This document shows positions 17,928 to 27,489 of a stretch of 56,731 nucleotides of DNA, piece after piece. Numbering within the stretch: the stretch's first letter is position 1; the number at the start of each line of letters is the position of its first letter. Origin of the DNA: Paludibacteraceae bacterium. GTDB taxonomy: Bacteria > Bacteroidota > Bacteroidia > Bacteroidales > Paludibacteraceae. The notes beneath the pieces are model-generated. The model was not told the origin of the DNA. It searched no databases and saw only the letters and a program-made list of their open reading frames with translations. Location of the stretch: NCBI GenBank assembly GCA_024399615.1, contig JAKSNQ010000002.1:1-56731 (forward strand), read 5' to 3'. A program made the position numbers and the translations under genes.

Positions 17928-18807
17928 TATAGATGTAAATAGCGGATTCTGTTTTGGTGTAACGAGGGCCATTCAGCGTGCTGAGGAAGTGTTGCAGGAC
18001 GGACCTCTCTACTGCTTGGGTGACATCGTTCATAATGGTGCCGAGGTGGAACGACTGGCCAATCTGGGATTGGTCACCATCGACCACGAGCAGATGGCAA
18101 AACTGTCGGGTGCCAAGGTACTGCTGCGTGCGCACGGCGAACCTCCATCGACCTATCGTCTTGCCGAGGCGAACGATATACAACTGTTCGACGCCAGTTG
18201 CCCCGTTGTCTTGGGGCTGCAGAAACGCATCCGTCAGGCCTATCAGCAGAATCCTCAGGCACAGATTGTCATTTTTGGCAAGGAAGGCCATGCGGAGGTG
18301 GTGGGACTGGTGGGACAAACCGACGGACAGGCTATTGTAATAGAGCATGAGGATCAACTGGAACGTATTGATTTCCAGCGAGATATTTTCTTGTTTTCGC
18401 AAACAACCAAGTCGGTGGATGAGTTCGAAGCACTCGTTTTGGCTATTCAGAATAGGATAGGGAAAAACGTGCATTTTGAGCATTTCAATACCATCTGTCG
18501 AAATGTGGCCAATCGTGTTGCCAACCTTAAGCAGTTTGCGGTCGAGCATGACGCTGTCGTCTTTGTGGGGGGCCAGAAATCCTCCAATGCCAAAGTGCTT
18601 TTTCACCATTGTCTGGAGGCAAATCAGAATACGTTCTTTGTTAGCAAGGATTACGAACTGACGGACGAATGGTTTGCACAGTTGCAGAAAATTCTGTTGC
18701 CCAAGAGGCTGATTGATAGTAAGATAGGAATATGTGGTGCTACCAGTACTCCGCAATGGCTCATGGCTTCGGTGGCGCAGATTATCGAGAAAAAAAGTCA
18801 GGAATAA
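17920..18807 (+). CDS. ispH: 4-hydroxy-3-methylbut-2-enyl diphosphate reductase
   Basis: The product has 295 residues. It makes IPP and DMAPP from HMBPP in the last step of the MEP isoprenoid pathway. The three cysteines holding the [4Fe-4S] cluster are visible: Cys11 in NSGFCFGV, Cys94 in DASCPVV and Cys193 in NTICRNVANR. Substrate-binding histidines lie in DIVHNG and RAHGEPP. The end has the GATSTPQW motif. The partner ispG lies elsewhere in the window (41677-43092). It overlaps cmk by eight bases and is followed after 39 bases by the GGGP-synthase gene, which uses isoprenoid products. Confidence 0.95.
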   Translation: MVDIDVNSGFCFGVTRAIQRAEEVLQDGPLYCLGDIVHNGAEVERLANLGLVTIDHEQMAKLSGAKVLLRAHGEPPSTYRLAEANDIQLFDASCPVVLGLQKRIRQAYQQNPQAQIVIFGKEGHAEVVGLVGQTDGQAIVIEHEDQLERIDFQRDIFLFSQTTKSVDEFEALVLAIQNRIGKNVHFEHFNTICRNVANRVANLKQFAVEHDAVVFVGGQKSSNAKVLFHHCLEANQNTFFVSKDYELTDEWFAQLQKILLPKRLIDSKIGICGATSTPQWLMASVAQIIEKKSQE

Positions 18808-18846
18808 AGCGCAACATTCGTCTGGTTTTCGACAAATAGCATCATT

Positions 18847-19599
18847 ATGAATGTTGAAAATACCATACTCCAAGCCAAACGGGCCGGCAAAAAACTTTTG
18901 GCTGTTCTCATCGACCCAGAAAACCTCAGTGGTGACCGTCTTGTCGCTTTTGCCAAAAAGATTGCCGTTGATGGTCCCGATCTTGTACTAATTGGCGGAA
19001 GTACCTATTACCAATCGACTTCGTCTGCCATTTTGGCACTCAAGAATCACATTGGCGCGATTCCTGTATTGCTGTTTCCGGGACATCCTGCTCAGTTTTC
19101 TGCCGATGCCGATGCGCTGCTCTATTTGTCGCTCATCTCGGGGAACAATCCTGACACCCTCATCGGTCAGCAGATCGCTTCGGCACGTGAAATTCGGCGC
19201 TCCGGAATAGAGACCATTTCGATGGGGTATATCATGGTGGATGGAGGTAATCAGCCCACGACGGCTCGTGTTACCAACACAACGCCCATACCGGTGGAGC
19301 AACTGGACCGCATCGTGGATACGGCAATTGCCGGGGAGATGTTGGGACTGCATACCATCTATTTGGAAGCAGGGAGTGGGGCTGCACAACCGGCCGGTCA
19401 ACAAATCGTCCGTGCTGTCCGCCAACATATCGATTGTCCGCTTCTGGTTGGTGGTGGCATTCATACGCCTCAGCAGATGTGTGAAGCATTCGATGCCGGA
19501 GCAGATATCGTCGTCATCGGAAACTACCTCGAAACGCATCCGGAAAAACTGGCAGAGTTTTGTAAAAATAGACCCATTCGGGAGTGCTTAAATTCGTGA
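18847..19599 (+). CDS. Geranylgeranylglyceryl phosphate synthase family protein
   Basis: The product has 250 residues in a TIM-barrel fold. Family enzymes join a prenyl diphosphate to sn-glycerol 1-phosphate through an ether bond. Signatures seen are LLAVLIDPEN at the start, LIGGSTYYQ, LLFPGHPAQFS, ISMGYIMVDGG, IYLEAGSGA, and the phosphate-binding VGGGIHTPQQ and VIGNYLE. Bacteroidota carry a bacterial branch of this family. The chain length and true product in this organism cannot be read. Placement after ispH fits a role in isoprenoid-derived lipids. Confidence 0.9.
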   Translation: MNVENTILQAKRAGKKLLAVLIDPENLSGDRLVAFAKKIAVDGPDLVLIGGSTYYQSTSSAILALKNHIGAIPVLLFPGHPAQFSADADALLYLSLISGNNPDTLIGQQIASAREIRRSGIETISMGYIMVDGGNQPTTARVTNTTPIPVEQLDRIVDTAIAGEMLGLHTIYLEAGSGAAQPAGQQIVRAVRQHIDCPLLVGGGIHTPQQMCEAFDAGADIVVIGNYLETHPEKLAEFCKNRPIRECLNS

Positions 19600-19771
19600 A
19601 GTGGTTTTGAAGCCGACTTGAAGCCGTCTTCCTGCCGTTCTCGTTTTGTGTTTATGCACTCAATTTATATTGCAATAAACGTGACCGTCATTTCTACAAA
19701 AAAAACGGCTCATTTCCGCTATCTTGCGGCAAAAAAAATATCACATAAAAACGAAATAAACATATATCAGT

Positions 19772-20755
19772 ATGGAATATCAAATCAAATGTGTAGGTGT
19801 TCTCACCTCGGGTGGTGACTCACCGGCTATGAACGCTGCTATTCGCGCCGTTGTGCGTGCAGCTATCTCCAATGGCATTCGCTGCAAAGGTATCTATCGT
19901 GGTTATCAGGGCCTTATCGATGGCGAGGTGAAAGAACTCACTTCTCACGACGTGAGCGGTATCATCAGTCGTGGCGGTACTATCCTCAAGTCTGCTCGTT
20001 GTGCCGAGTTCCGAAATCCGGAAGGACGAAAGAAGGCGTTCGAGACCCTGCAGAAAGAAGGCATCGATGCTCTTGTCGTTATCGGTGGCGATGGCACCTT
20101 CACGGGCGCTCGCGCGCTTGCGCTTGAATATAATGTACCTATTATCGGTTTGCCGGGCACTATCGACAACGATCTCTGGGGTACAGATATGACCATCGGA
20201 TATGATACTTCGCTCAATACCATCATGGACTGCGTGGACAAACTCAAGGATACGGCTACCAGCCACGAGCGTGTCTTCCTCGTAGAAGTTATGGGACGTG
20301 ATGCTGGCTTCCTCACCCTCAATGCAGCCATCGCTGTTGGTGCCGAGGCGGCTATTATCCCTGAGCGTGAAGCCATTGCCGAGCAGATCGAGGCTGCTAT
20401 CGGTCAGGGACGTCGTAAGTCCAAGAACTCGGCTATCATCCTCGTGCAGGAGCATGCCATCGAAGGTGGCGCACCTGCTGTGGCCAAACTGCTTGAGGAA
20501 ACGCATCCCGAATACAACTGTCGTTGCACCATCCTCGGGCACCTTCAGCGTGGTGGTTCGCCTACTGCACAAGACCGTATCCTGGCCAGCCGTATGGGTA
20601 TCGCTGCTATTCAGGCGCTGCTCGAAGAACAGCGTTCTATCATGATCGGTATCCAAAATGACAGCATCGTGTATGTGCCACTCGCTAAGGCTATCAACGA
20701 GAAGAAGGATGTCAAGACCGACAAGTGGGATGCTATGCAGATACTCTCAATATAA
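19772..20755 (+). CDS. pfkA: ATP-dependent 6-phosphofructokinase
   Basis: The product has 327 residues. It phosphorylates fructose 6-phosphate in glycolysis. The glycine-rich start [19 protein letters not shown] binds nucleotide. Two positions distinguish ATP use from diphosphate use: here [12 protein letters not shown] has glycine after GGD, and GLPGTIDND has glycine where diphosphate enzymes have lysine, so ATP use is predicted. The catalytic TIDND and substrate-binding MGRDAGFLT are present. A second PFK at 39891-41540 has the diphosphate-type residues. A weak promoter-like TATCTTG lies near 19720. Confidence 0.95.
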   Translation: MEYQIKCVGVLTSGGDSPAMNAAIRAVVRAAISNGIRCKGIYRGYQGLIDGEVKELTSHDVSGIISRGGTILKSARCAEFRNPEGRKKAFETLQKEGIDALVVIGGDGTFTGARALALEYNVPIIGLPGTIDNDLWGTDMTIGYDTSLNTIMDCVDKLKDTATSHERVFLVEVMGRDAGFLTLNAAIAVGAEAAIIPEREAIAEQIEAAIGQGRRKSKNSAIILVQEHAIEGGAPAVAKLLEETHPEYNCRCTILGHLQRGGSPTAQDRILASRMGIAAIQALLEEQRSIMIGIQNDSIVYVPLAKAINEKKDVKTDKWDAMQILSI

Positions 20756-20789
20756 AAATCAACTATGACTATCAACTGTAAAATCAACT

Positions 20790-21503
20790 ATGGACAATTG
20801 GAATCTTAACTTAAACTCACTGGAGACCACTCGCCAGCAAGATGGCGTATTGGCTACCCTCATGCGCAATGTGTACATCTGGATGACATTGGCGCTTATC
20901 ATTACGGGCATGACTGCGCTTTTGGCGGCACGTTCGGTTGCATATATGTCTTTCCTGCTCACGCACACATGGATGATGTGGGCCATTATGATTGCCGAAC
21001 TGGGACTGGTGTTCTACCTCTCTGCTCGCATTCAGCGCATCACGTTCTCTGCCGCTACCATTTTGTTTATCTTCTATAGTGCGCTCAATGGACTCATGCT
21101 ATCAACCATCTTCTTGGCATATAGCGCGAGCTCTATCGCTACCACATTCTTTGTGACAGCAGGCACGTTTGGCGCTATGGCGGCTATCGGGTCGTTTACA
21201 AAAAAAGACCTGAGCGGCATCGGTAAGTTTGCGCTCATCTCGCTCATTGGACTGATTATCGCCGGCATCGTCAATATTTTTCTTCATAACACGATGTTCG
21301 ACTTCATCATCTCGGTTCTTGGCGTGGTTATTTTTGCTGGTCTGACCGCATATGACTCACAAAAGATTCGTTTGATGCTAAGTCAGGCCGATGAAGTCAA
21401 CGACTCTGCGCTGAAGATTGCGCTATTTGGTGCGCTTTCGCTTTATCTGGACTTTATCAACCTCTTCCTCTATCTCCTGCGTCTCTTTGGTAGTCGCGAC
21501 TGA
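20790..21503 (+). CDS. Bax inhibitor-1/YccA family membrane protein
   Basis: The product has 237 residues with seven predicted membrane helices, the family's usual form. The N-terminus is a cytosolic stretch ending in a helix with MRNVYIWMTLALIITG, and the last helices carry the conserved AYDSQKIR segment and the LYLDFINLFLYLLRLFG end typical of BI-1. Homologues form pH-sensitive calcium leak channels, and some bind membrane proteases; the role here is not known. The 34-base gap from pfkA contains short repeats of the form atcaact, and the gene may share pfkA's transcript. Confidence 0.88.
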   Translation: MDNWNLNLNSLETTRQQDGVLATLMRNVYIWMTLALIITGMTALLAARSVAYMSFLLTHTWMMWAIMIAELGLVFYLSARIQRITFSAATILFIFYSALNGLMLSTIFLAYSASSIATTFFVTAGTFGAMAAIGSFTKKDLSGIGKFALISLIGLIIAGIVNIFLHNTMFDFIISVLGVVIFAGLTAYDSQKIRLMLSQADEVNDSALKIALFGALSLYLDFINLFLYLLRLFGSRD

Positions 21504-21572
21504 TAGATGGCGCTCACAGTTGACTTCTAACGCCTGCGGACTATTAAATCGTTTCCGTCAATACACCACTCG

Positions 21573-22868
21573 TTGAACTCGCAAGTCGTTCGACTCGCTG
21601 TTCCCAGTATTATCGCCAGTATCACGGTGCCTTTCGTAGGCATCGTGGACTTGGCTATTGCTGGACATATAGGTGATGCACTCACCATGTCGGGGGTCGT
21701 TATTGGCACCATGCTGTTTGACTTGATTTATTGGAACATGGGTTTTCTGCGTGTGGGAACTGCGGGACTCACGGCGCAGGCGTTTGGGCGCAAAGATCAT
21801 GCGGGTATGACGCAACCCCTCTTGCAGGGCGTTGTTACAGCCGCAGCAATGGCGCTTTTGCTACTTGCATTACAATGGCCTCTCGTCAAACTGATTCTCC
21901 ACCTTTTGAACTGTACGCCTGATGTGCAGGCGATGGCTTCGCGCTACTATTATATTCGCATTTGGGCGTTGCCGGCCACGTTGCAACTCTTTGTCATGAG
22001 GGGATGGTTTATCGGTATGCAGAATACACGTTTCCAGATGATAGTGGATGTGTGCGTGAATCTGATCAATATCTCTGCCAGTTTCTTGCTGGCTGTGTAT
22101 ACGCCATTGGCTTTCAATGGTATAGCACTCGGAACAGTTGTCGCTCAGTGGTCCGGCTTGGCCATTGCATTAGCACTTTTCGCTACCCGTTATCGTCATC
22201 TTATCCCCTATATTTCATGGCGGGACAGTCTTACTCGTGAGAAATTGCGTTTCTTTTTCCGACTCAATGGGGACAACTTCGTTCGTTCCGTCATGATGCA
22301 GGTAATCTATTGTGGGTTCACGTTTTTCGCTACCGATTTTGGCGAAGTGCAACTCGCCTTGTCTGCTGTCATGATGAAGATGCTGCTGTTGTTCTCGTTT
22401 TTCGTGGATGGATTTGCGTTTGCAGGCGAAGCACTTACGGGCCGTTTTATCGGCGAGAGAGAGCCGAAAAAACTGCAACAGATGGTGCGTGTGGTGATGT
22501 TGTGGGGTGTTGCTATCGGTTTGGTTTTTACGATGGGTTACATGGTCGCTGGTCAATGGACCGTCGCTTTATTCACCGGTGATGAGGCCGTGATAGAAGC
22601 CTCTCATGATTTTCTGTTCTGGTTATATCTGATGCCGGTTATCAGCTGTTTGGCGTTTATCTGGGATGGTATCTATATAGGTGCTACGGCATCCGCTCCT
22701 ATGCGTAACGCCATGATTGCTGCTGCATGTCTGTTTGTTGCTTCATTCTACGTGTTGCGTCCATGGCTCGGCATTCAGGCACTATATTGTGCCTATTTCG
22801 TACATTTGCTTGTACGATCTTCGTTCCTGACCATCACTTCTCGTCGCAGTATTCCTTATCTTGCGTAG
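21573..22868 (+). CDS. MATE-family multidrug/organic cation efflux transporter
   Basis: The product has about 431 residues and twelve membrane helices in two homologous halves. The N-terminal VRLAVPSIIASITVPFVGIVDLAIAG matches the start of bacterial MATE (DinF-like) proteins. These export drugs or cationic compounds in exchange for sodium or protons across the cytoplasmic membrane. No ATG is available near the expected start; the first usable codon is TTG at 21573 with no ribosome binding site, and the frame stays open upstream to 21525, so an ATT or CTG start further back is possible. It converges with the AraC gene at 22901. Confidence 0.85.
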   Translation: MNSQVVRLAVPSIIASITVPFVGIVDLAIAGHIGDALTMSGVVIGTMLFDLIYWNMGFLRVGTAGLTAQAFGRKDHAGMTQPLLQGVVTAAAMALLLLALQWPLVKLILHLLNCTPDVQAMASRYYYIRIWALPATLQLFVMRGWFIGMQNTRFQMIVDVCVNLINISASFLLAVYTPLAFNGIALGTVVAQWSGLAIALALFATRYRHLIPYISWRDSLTREKLRFFFRLNGDNFVRSVMMQVIYCGFTFFATDFGEVQLALSAVMMKMLLLFSFFVDGFAFAGEALTGRFIGEREPKKLQQMVRVVMLWGVAIGLVFTMGYMVAGQWTVALFTGDEAVIEASHDFLFWLYLMPVISCLAFIWDGIYIGATASAPMRNAMIAAACLFVASFYVLRPWLGIQALYCAYFVHLLVRSSFLTITSRRSIPYLA

Positions 22869-22900
22869 AGGTCCTTTGACCTGCCTGCTCTTGCACGAAT

Positions 22901-24118
22901 CTATTTTACGTATCCTTGGATAACGCGCCATTGCTTAGGCGTGACTCCTTCTTGTATTCTGAAGCGCTTGTTGAATGTGGCGGCATCGTTGTAGCCACAT
23001 TGTTTGGCGATATCTTCCTGCAACATGAACGGATTGGCGGCCATCAGCTCTTTGCTGTAATCGATGCGCAGTTTGTGCAGATAGTCACGGAACGATACAC
23101 CGTAGGTTGAACTGATCAGATTGGTTACAAACAAGCGGCTGGTGTTCATCTTGATGGCCAAATCATCCACAGTCAGGGTGGCATCGGTAAACAACCGTTC
23201 CACGGTCATCAGATGCGTTAATCTCTCCTTTTGATTTTCTGCCTCAGTTGCGGCGTTGATAGGGTTCTCGCGTGACTTGAACGCCTCCATCTCCTGACTG
23301 TTTGGCAACCTGAAGATCTGTGGGTGCAGCAACTCGTCGATGGTGAAGTCGGGTGCGTCAATGCCGGGACCCAGCATACATATCAGGTAGATGACGTCTG
23401 CCATACCATATGACAATACCATCGCCAAGACCGGATGTTCAATACAAGTCGAGCGGCCTAAGACGGTGTGAACGATACACAATATAATCAGCAGAAGAAA
23501 TAACCAACAATGCAGATGGAAGGCTTTGATCTCCTGATGATGCCATTGGAATTCCCATAATTGGCGAATGCCACTCTTGTCTCGACGCAGGCACCATATG
23601 ATATAGGCGACTACACCCAGCAGGCCGAGGATGCATATCGAGTGGAAAACGATGATGTCCAGCGTGTAGAAACTATGCATGGCGTTATCGCCTATGAACT
23701 GCTCTGGATATAGGCCCGTGTTCATGTACGCGCGCCAAAAATCTTTTGCTTTATCACGACCGACAATGATATATGGTAGGGTGCAGATGATACCCAGGGC
23801 CAGCGCCAAAAACGTGATATAGTTGATGCGAGTCAGGTCTCGATTGGGCTTGTGCATGAAGTACAGATAACGAAACAGCAGAAAGATCAACATGGGCGTT
23901 ACGACATGGCCGAAAATATCTACTTTGCCGATAAATGCGGCCGGAGCTTCAGGCAGGAAATAGGCCAAATCATAGACCGAGAAACATAGCGAGGCGAAAA
24001 GTAAACCCATGAACATTTTCTGTGCACGAGTTTTGTTGCTGCGAAAACTGAAACTGATGGTTTCCAGCAGCAAAATGCCCCAGGGCAATATACTGAAAAA
24101 GAATGCTATTGTGCTCAT
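22901..24118 (-). CDS. Membrane-anchored AraC-family regulator (copy 1)
   Basis: The product has 405 residues. The first 240 are hydrophobic with about seven membrane helices. The last 105 hold the two AraC helix-turn-helix motifs: LTVDDLAIKMNTSRLFVTNL and EDIAKQCGYNDAATFNKRFR, ending in GVTPKQW. This layout suggests a regulator that senses a signal at the membrane and binds DNA from there. It resembles the neighbouring 460-residue protein in both domains. The two are tandem paralogues 144 bases apart. The ligand and target genes are unknown. No clear promoter box is seen directly upstream. Confidence 0.83.
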   Translation of the reverse strand: MSTIAFFFSILPWGILLLETISFSFRSNKTRAQKMFMGLLFASLCFSVYDLAYFLPEAPAAFIGKVDIFGHVVTPMLIFLLFRYLYFMHKPNRDLTRINYITFLALALGIICTLPYIIVGRDKAKDFWRAYMNTGLYPEQFIGDNAMHSFYTLDIIVFHSICILGLLGVVAYIIWCLRRDKSGIRQLWEFQWHHQEIKAFHLHCWLFLLLIILCIVHTVLGRSTCIEHPVLAMVLSYGMADVIYLICMLGPGIDAPDFTIDELLHPQIFRLPNSQEMEAFKSRENPINAATEAENQKERLTHLMTVERLFTDATLTVDDLAIKMNTSRLFVTNLISSTYGVSFRDYLHKLRIDYSKELMAANPFMLQEDIAKQCGYNDAATFNKRFRIQEGVTPKQWRVIQGYVK

Positions 24119-24262
24119 GTTGTGATTGTGTCAGGAGTGTGCTGTTAGCAGAAATATGAAGTCATGATGACTGATCGTCATTTAGATTAGATACTGAAAG
24201 ACAAAACTGCAGAACGACTGTCGTTGCATTGCATGCAAAACGAGTAATTTCGGGAATACTCA

Positions 24263-25645
24263 TTATGCAAACAAACCTTGTGTTTCCATCCATTCACGTG
24301 GAGTAACCTGCATCACCTGACGGAATTTTTTGTTGAACGAAGTGGCATCGGGGAAACCGCTATTGATAGCAATAGACTCCTGTGTTTCCATGGAATGGGC
24401 CATCATGTATTTCTTGGCATATTCGATACGCAAGTTGTTCAGATATTCACGGAAAGTGATGCCTAAAATGCCATTTACTGCACGCGATACGTATAGACGA
24501 TTGGTATCCAATTCTGACGCCACTTCCTCGATGGTGATGTGTGGGTTCAGGAAAAGCAACTCTTCTGTCATCAGGTGCTGAATGCGTTGCAGAAGTTCCT
24601 GGTCTTGAGCAGAGTGGGGCTGAGCGTCTGGATTTGCCTGTGTGTTCATAGTTGGCTGTGCCACCGTTTCTTGTGGTTGGGCCGTTTCTGCCTCTTCTGC
24701 AGTCATGCTTTCTGCTTCAGCGGGTATGGACTCTGTTTTTTCTGCTATGACAGAGTCGGTTTGGATGGCGGGTGCCACTATATTCTCGTTTTCCATTCCG
24801 CGGAATGAGACTGGGTGGAAAAGGATATCTTTGTTGAGATATGGCAGCGCGTATGTGTTGGTCAGAAAGCATACACAATAGAGGAAAATGGTGACAATTA
24901 TGCTATAGGCTATCGTCCAACCCAGATGCTGTAGCATGAATGGAGTACCCGCGATGATGCGTATGCTATGAACGAAAATCAGTGGTAGGAAACATGTGGC
25001 GTATGCGATGTAGGGAGTGGTTTCTCCTCCTGCAAAAAGCATTTGGGAGACCTCAAAAAAGGTGCGTTTACGCTTGGCTAATTGGTAGATAGTAAAAATC
25101 AGTCCACCTAAGAACTCCATAGCCAACACAATGTAAAACACGGTCCCAAACAATGCAGAATAGAGACGATAGGTGCGCTCTTCGATACCTTCTGGCAACA
25201 GGAGATGACCTTGCATCACATCCAGTTGGCGAGCGTTGCGGATGATGTCTTCGTAGGTGACCAGTTCCGACAGACTGGTGGTAAAGAGTATGGTTATCAA
25301 CGTACTGATCCAGAGGATGGGTACGAAATACAATAGGTCTAAGTGGTATTTTTTATGATCAATGTGCAACATTGACAGCGCGATGAAAATGGCCATGATG
25401 GGCATTAGCGCTGCGGTGCAACAGTTCACAATATACGCAACCGCCAATAGAACCTTTTCGTTGCTTCCTATCAAATAAAAAGCATCAGATAGCGTATAGA
25501 TAAACACGCAAATGGTGAACAACAATGTTTGCCAATTGGTGGGGGATTTCTTCTTCATTCGCAATAAATGATTGGCAAAAATCCAGCATACCAATGGGGG
25601 CAGAAATGTTATCAGTTTGGCGTATAAGGGCATTTGTTCTACCAT
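24263..25645 (-). CDS. Membrane-anchored AraC-family regulator (copy 2)
   Basis: The product has 460 residues: about seven membrane helices in residues 8-265, a low-complexity linker (about residues 290-345) rich in glutamate, alanine, glutamine and proline, and a C-terminal AraC domain with ITIEEVASELDTNRLYVSRA and ESIAINSGFPDATSFNKKFR, ending VTPREW. The linker is the main difference from copy 1 and may allow the DNA-binding part to reach out from the membrane. It has its own promoter (25667-25698), close to the divergent mlaE promoter. Confidence 0.83.
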   Translation of the reverse strand: MVEQMPLYAKLITFLPPLVCWIFANHLLRMKKKSPTNWQTLLFTICVFIYTLSDAFYLIGSNEKVLLAVAYIVNCCTAALMPIMAIFIALSMLHIDHKKYHLDLLYFVPILWISTLITILFTTSLSELVTYEDIIRNARQLDVMQGHLLLPEGIEERTYRLYSALFGTVFYIVLAMEFLGGLIFTIYQLAKRKRTFFEVSQMLFAGGETTPYIAYATCFLPLIFVHSIRIIAGTPFMLQHLGWTIAYSIIVTIFLYCVCFLTNTYALPYLNKDILFHPVSFRGMENENIVAPAIQTDSVIAEKTESIPAEAESMTAEEAETAQPQETVAQPTMNTQANPDAQPHSAQDQELLQRIQHLMTEELLFLNPHITIEEVASELDTNRLYVSRAVNGILGITFREYLNNLRIEYAKKYMMAHSMETQESIAINSGFPDATSFNKKFRQVMQVTPREWMETQGLFA

Positions 25646-25666
25646 ATTTCACACATAATAAACGCG

Positions 25667-25698
25667 CAAAATTACATAATTTCTATCAATTATGCAAA
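25667..25698 (-). promoter_or_regulatory. Promoter of AraC-family copy 2
   Basis: Minus strand: -7 box TAATTTTG (25667-25674), 20-base spacer, -33 box TTTG (25695-25698). The start is near 25661, giving a leader of about 15 bases. Confidence 0.8.
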
Positions 25699-25776
25699 CT
25701 TTTTTGTCTTTTTTTGCGGTTTTTGACACTTTTAGCGTTTTTTTTGTTGTTTATATACGTGCAAGGGAAGTTTTTT

Positions 25777-25807
25777 TTTGTAGAATCAAGAATTTTTAGT
25801 AACTTTG
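25777..25807 (+). promoter_or_regulatory. Promoter of mlaE-mlaF
   Basis: Plus strand: -33 box TTTG (25777-25780), 19-base spacer, -7 box TAACTTTG (25800-25807). The start is near 25813. The leader of about 100 bases contains a GCGC-rich stretch (25826-25850) able to fold. Confidence 0.7.
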
Positions 25808-25915
25808 CACACTTTATATGTTGTACGCGCGATTTTGCGTGCGCGCACATGAGAGAAGAGGGACGTCTTTATTCGTCCGAAAAATGTGTTTTATCCAAAG
25901 AAAAAAATATAGCCA

Positions 25916-26659
25916 ATGGGATTTTTTCATATCTTGGGAGAATATGTCTTGTTGCAGGTGAAAGTGTTTCGTGCGCCAGACAAAGGACGGATGTTCTGGA
26001 GGCAATTTGCTGAAGAACTGGACAAATTGGGCACTCAATCCATTCCTATCGACCTGATTATTTCGCTCTTTATCGGAGCGATTATGACGATGCAGGTCAA
26101 GCTGGATACTTCCAATCCTCTGATTCCGCGATACTCGACAGGTCTTACCATGCGCGATACGTTGCTGCTGGAGTTCTCATCTACCATTTTATGCTTGATT
26201 TTGGCCGGCAAAGTGGGGTCTAATATCGCCTCTGAGATTGGTACTATGCGAATAACGGAGCAGATTGATGCGATGGATATCATGGGCATCAATTCGGCCA
26301 ACTATCTGATATTGCCTAAGATTACCGCCTTTGTGCTGATGATGCCGATGCTGGTCGTTTTTTCCATTGCATCGGGTCTGGTTGGAGGATACCTGATTGC
26401 TCGGTATGGAGGCATTATGACCGTGGATGACTATATGTATGGTATCACATATGCATTCATACCAATCCATGTGCCCTATGCCATTACCAAGTCCATGATT
26501 TTTGGATTTGTCATCACCAGCATCTCGGGATATTATGGATATTGTGTACGGGGAGGTGGCGCATTGGATGTCGGTAAAGCTTCGACCAATGCCGTTGTCA
26601 AGTCGATAGTAGTAATCCTTTTCTTGGATATTTTCATCACAAAACTTGTGTTAGGATAA
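25916..26659 (+). CDS. mlaE: MlaE-family lipid transport ABC permease
   Basis: The product has 247 residues, the typical size of MlaE. It is the membrane permease of the Mla retrograde phospholipid transport complex at the cytoplasmic membrane, moving lipid between outer and inner membranes. The family pattern is clear: an amphipathic N-terminus, the IDLIISLFIGAIMTMQV helix, the conserved EIGTMRITEQIDAMDIMGIN coupling segment (which contacts the ATPase), and a C-terminal helix pair. It is followed 11 bases later by the ATPase gene. The usual substrate-binding (MCE) protein gene is not in the window. Confidence 0.93.
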   Translation: MGFFHILGEYVLLQVKVFRAPDKGRMFWRQFAEELDKLGTQSIPIDLIISLFIGAIMTMQVKLDTSNPLIPRYSTGLTMRDTLLLEFSSTILCLILAGKVGSNIASEIGTMRITEQIDAMDIMGINSANYLILPKITAFVLMMPMLVVFSIASGLVGGYLIARYGGIMTVDDYMYGITYAFIPIHVPYAITKSMIFGFVITSISGYYGYCVRGGGALDVGKASTNAVVKSIVVILFLDIFITKLVLG

Positions 26660-26670
26660 GTCGTGAAGGT

Positions 26671-27438
26671 ATGATTAGTGTTGAAAACGTAAGTAAAAAT
26701 TTTGAAGGTCATGCAGTCCTGAAAGGAATATCATGTGTAATGCATGATGGACAATGCAACATGATCATTGGTCAGTCCGGCTCGGGCAAAACGGTACTGA
26801 TGAAGAGTGTTATCGGGCTTCACCAGATAGATGCCGGACGCATAGAGTATGATGGACGTAATCTGCCGGACATGAACCCACATGAGGTACGTGACCTCAG
26901 ACGCGAAGTGGGCATGCTTTTTCAGGGAAGTGCGTTGTTTGACTCAATGAGCGTGCTGGGAAATGTTATGTTTCCCTTGGAAATGTTCTCTTCGATGACC
27001 CAGATTGAGATGGAGAAACGTGCCAAGTTCTGTCTCGGACGTGTCAATATTCAGGATCATGCGTGGAATCTCTCGCCCGGTGAAATATCGGGTGGTATGC
27101 AGAAGCGTGTGGCGATTGCCCGTGCGATTGCCATGAATCCCAAGTATTTGTTTTGTGACGAACCCAACTCCGGACTCGATCCGAAGACCTCGCTTGTCAT
27201 TGACCAACTCATCCATGAGATTACGGTCGAGTACAACATTTGTACGATTATCAACAGTCACGACATGAACTCGATACTTGAGATTGGTGACAACATCATT
27301 TTCCTCAAGGAGGGCCGTTTGGGCTGGATGGGTCCAAGGACTGATGTTTACACAAAAGGTAACGAGGATTTAAATGATTTTGTTTTTGCAAGTGATTTGT
27401 TCAAGAAGGTGAAGCAGGTGCATGACATACAGTTATAA
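26671..27438 (+). CDS. mlaF: MlaF-family lipid transport ABC ATPase
   Basis: The product has 255 residues and powers the lipid transporter formed with MlaE. The Walker A motif is GQSGSGKT, the signature is LSPGEISGGMQKRVAIARA and Walker B is YLFCDEPNSGLDP, with a switch histidine in NSHDM. It is cytosolic and bound to the permease. It is co-directional with the permease and 51 bases ahead of the first M6 protease gene. Transcription may continue into that gene since no terminator is seen. Confidence 0.94.
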   Translation: MISVENVSKNFEGHAVLKGISCVMHDGQCNMIIGQSGSGKTVLMKSVIGLHQIDAGRIEYDGRNLPDMNPHEVRDLRREVGMLFQGSALFDSMSVLGNVMFPLEMFSSMTQIEMEKRAKFCLGRVNIQDHAWNLSPGEISGGMQKRVAIARAIAMNPKYLFCDEPNSGLDPKTSLVIDQLIHEITVEYNICTIINSHDMNSILEIGDNIIFLKEGRLGWMGPRTDVYTKGNEDLNDFVFASDLFKKVKQVHDIQL

Positions 27439-27489
27439 ATTCTATCTTCATGGACTTCTTATCACTCCTAAATTTATTGTGAACAACGT

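Noticed and set aside
17905-18873. Open frame of 322 codons on the minus strand
   Set aside because: It lies antisense to ispH and shows no family pattern; ispH has all three cluster cysteines.
20766-20810. Leader peptide before the BI-1 gene
   Set aside because: A short frame starts at an ATG there but overlaps the true start in another frame and has no supporting signal.
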